Source: Bryobacterales bacterium (GTDB lineage Bacteria > Acidobacteriota > Terriglobia > Bryobacterales > Bryobacteraceae). Taken from it: a stretch of DNA of 5,177 nucleotides. The position numbers and the translations under genes were made by a program. The notes below the pieces were generated by a model. That model made no database searches, was not told the origin of the DNA, and saw nothing but the letters and a program-made list of their open reading frames with translations. Position 1 is the first letter of the stretch; every line of letters starts with the position of its first letter. Below, one piece after another: positions 5,113 through 5,177 of the stretch. Where the stretch lies: assembly GCA_025462985.1 (NCBI GenBank), contig JAOAPP010000677.1:1-5177 (forward strand), read 5' to 3'.

Positions 5113-5177
5113 CGACTTCCACGGGTGTGGTGTTCGACTTCGGCTCGAACAGCAAGGCGAGACCCGCCAGCACTCCT
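5081..5177 (-). CDS. C-terminal end of an unidentified protein (cut by right edge)
   Basis: The last 31 codons and the TGA stop (5083-5081) of a minus-strand gene whose body lies beyond the right edge. The readable end is GVLAGLALLFEPKS followed by a polar tail, TTPVEVDDKLAETSRV. The hydrophobic stretch then acidic tail suggests a membrane protein ending in the cytoplasm, but the family cannot be named. Of the two minus-strand frames I translated through this edge, this one stays open into the PAP2 coding region, has natural-looking composition, and overlaps the PAP2 start by 32 bp in a +1-type arrangement typical of coupled genes. The other frame closes at a TGA overlapping the PAP2 ATG and reads as an Arg/His-rich peptide, which I consider less likely. 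Confidence 0.5.
   Translation of the reverse strand, partial: GVLAGLALLFEPKSNTTPVEVDDKLAETSRV

Overview
The window looks like ordinary chromosomal sequence from a Gram-negative bacterium with a moderately high GC content. I favour an acidobacterium. The reasons are the pairing of a DUF1844 protein with a PhnP-like metallo-hydrolase, a secreted M19 dipeptidase, and the remnant of a secreted alkaline-phosphatase-superfamily enzyme of a type I associate with that phylum. This placement rests on recall of families and cannot be proved from the window. I see no rRNA, tRNA, CRISPR array, insertion sequence or phage gene.

Layout, left to right. (1) Minus strand, 1-609: a DUF1844 protein (235-609) is followed with no spacer (TAG|ATG) by the N-terminal part of a PhnP-like metallo-beta-lactamase-fold hydrolase (1-234), which runs off the left edge. 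(2) A 61-bp divergent region (610-670) holds candidate promoters for both sides and a 17-bp inverted repeat. (3) Plus strand, 671-1492: MazG, a house-cleaning nucleoside triphosphate pyrophosphohydrolase with both MazG domains, starting at TTG. (4) Minus strand, 1489-2697: a secreted M19 (renal-type) dipeptidase whose stop codon interlocks with that of mazG. (5) A 29-bp divergent spacer (2698-2726). (6) Plus strand, 2727-3620: a five-helix MauE/DoxX-like membrane protein fused to a thioredoxin-fold domain, probably a periplasmic thiol-redox protein. (7) Plus strand, 3727-4195: a pseudogene of a secreted alkaline-phosphatase-superfamily phosphodiesterase; the two ends remain but the catalytic middle is gone and the frame is broken. 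(8) Minus strand, 4201-5112: a PAP2-superfamily membrane phosphatase or lipid phosphotransferase. Its start lies inside the 3' end of another minus-strand gene (5081-5177), which enters from the right edge.

The genes do not form one pathway. The arrangement is mosaic, with two divergent and two convergent junctions. Only two pairs look like operons: DUF1844 with the PhnP-like hydrolase, and the right-edge gene with the PAP2 gene. The dipeptidase, the redox fusion protein and the dead phosphodiesterase all act, or acted, outside the cytoplasm. No previously undescribed system is evident. The items most worth a second look are the membrane-Cys/thioredoxin fusion and the decayed phosphodiesterase, whose deletion junction can be placed on a short shared sequence.
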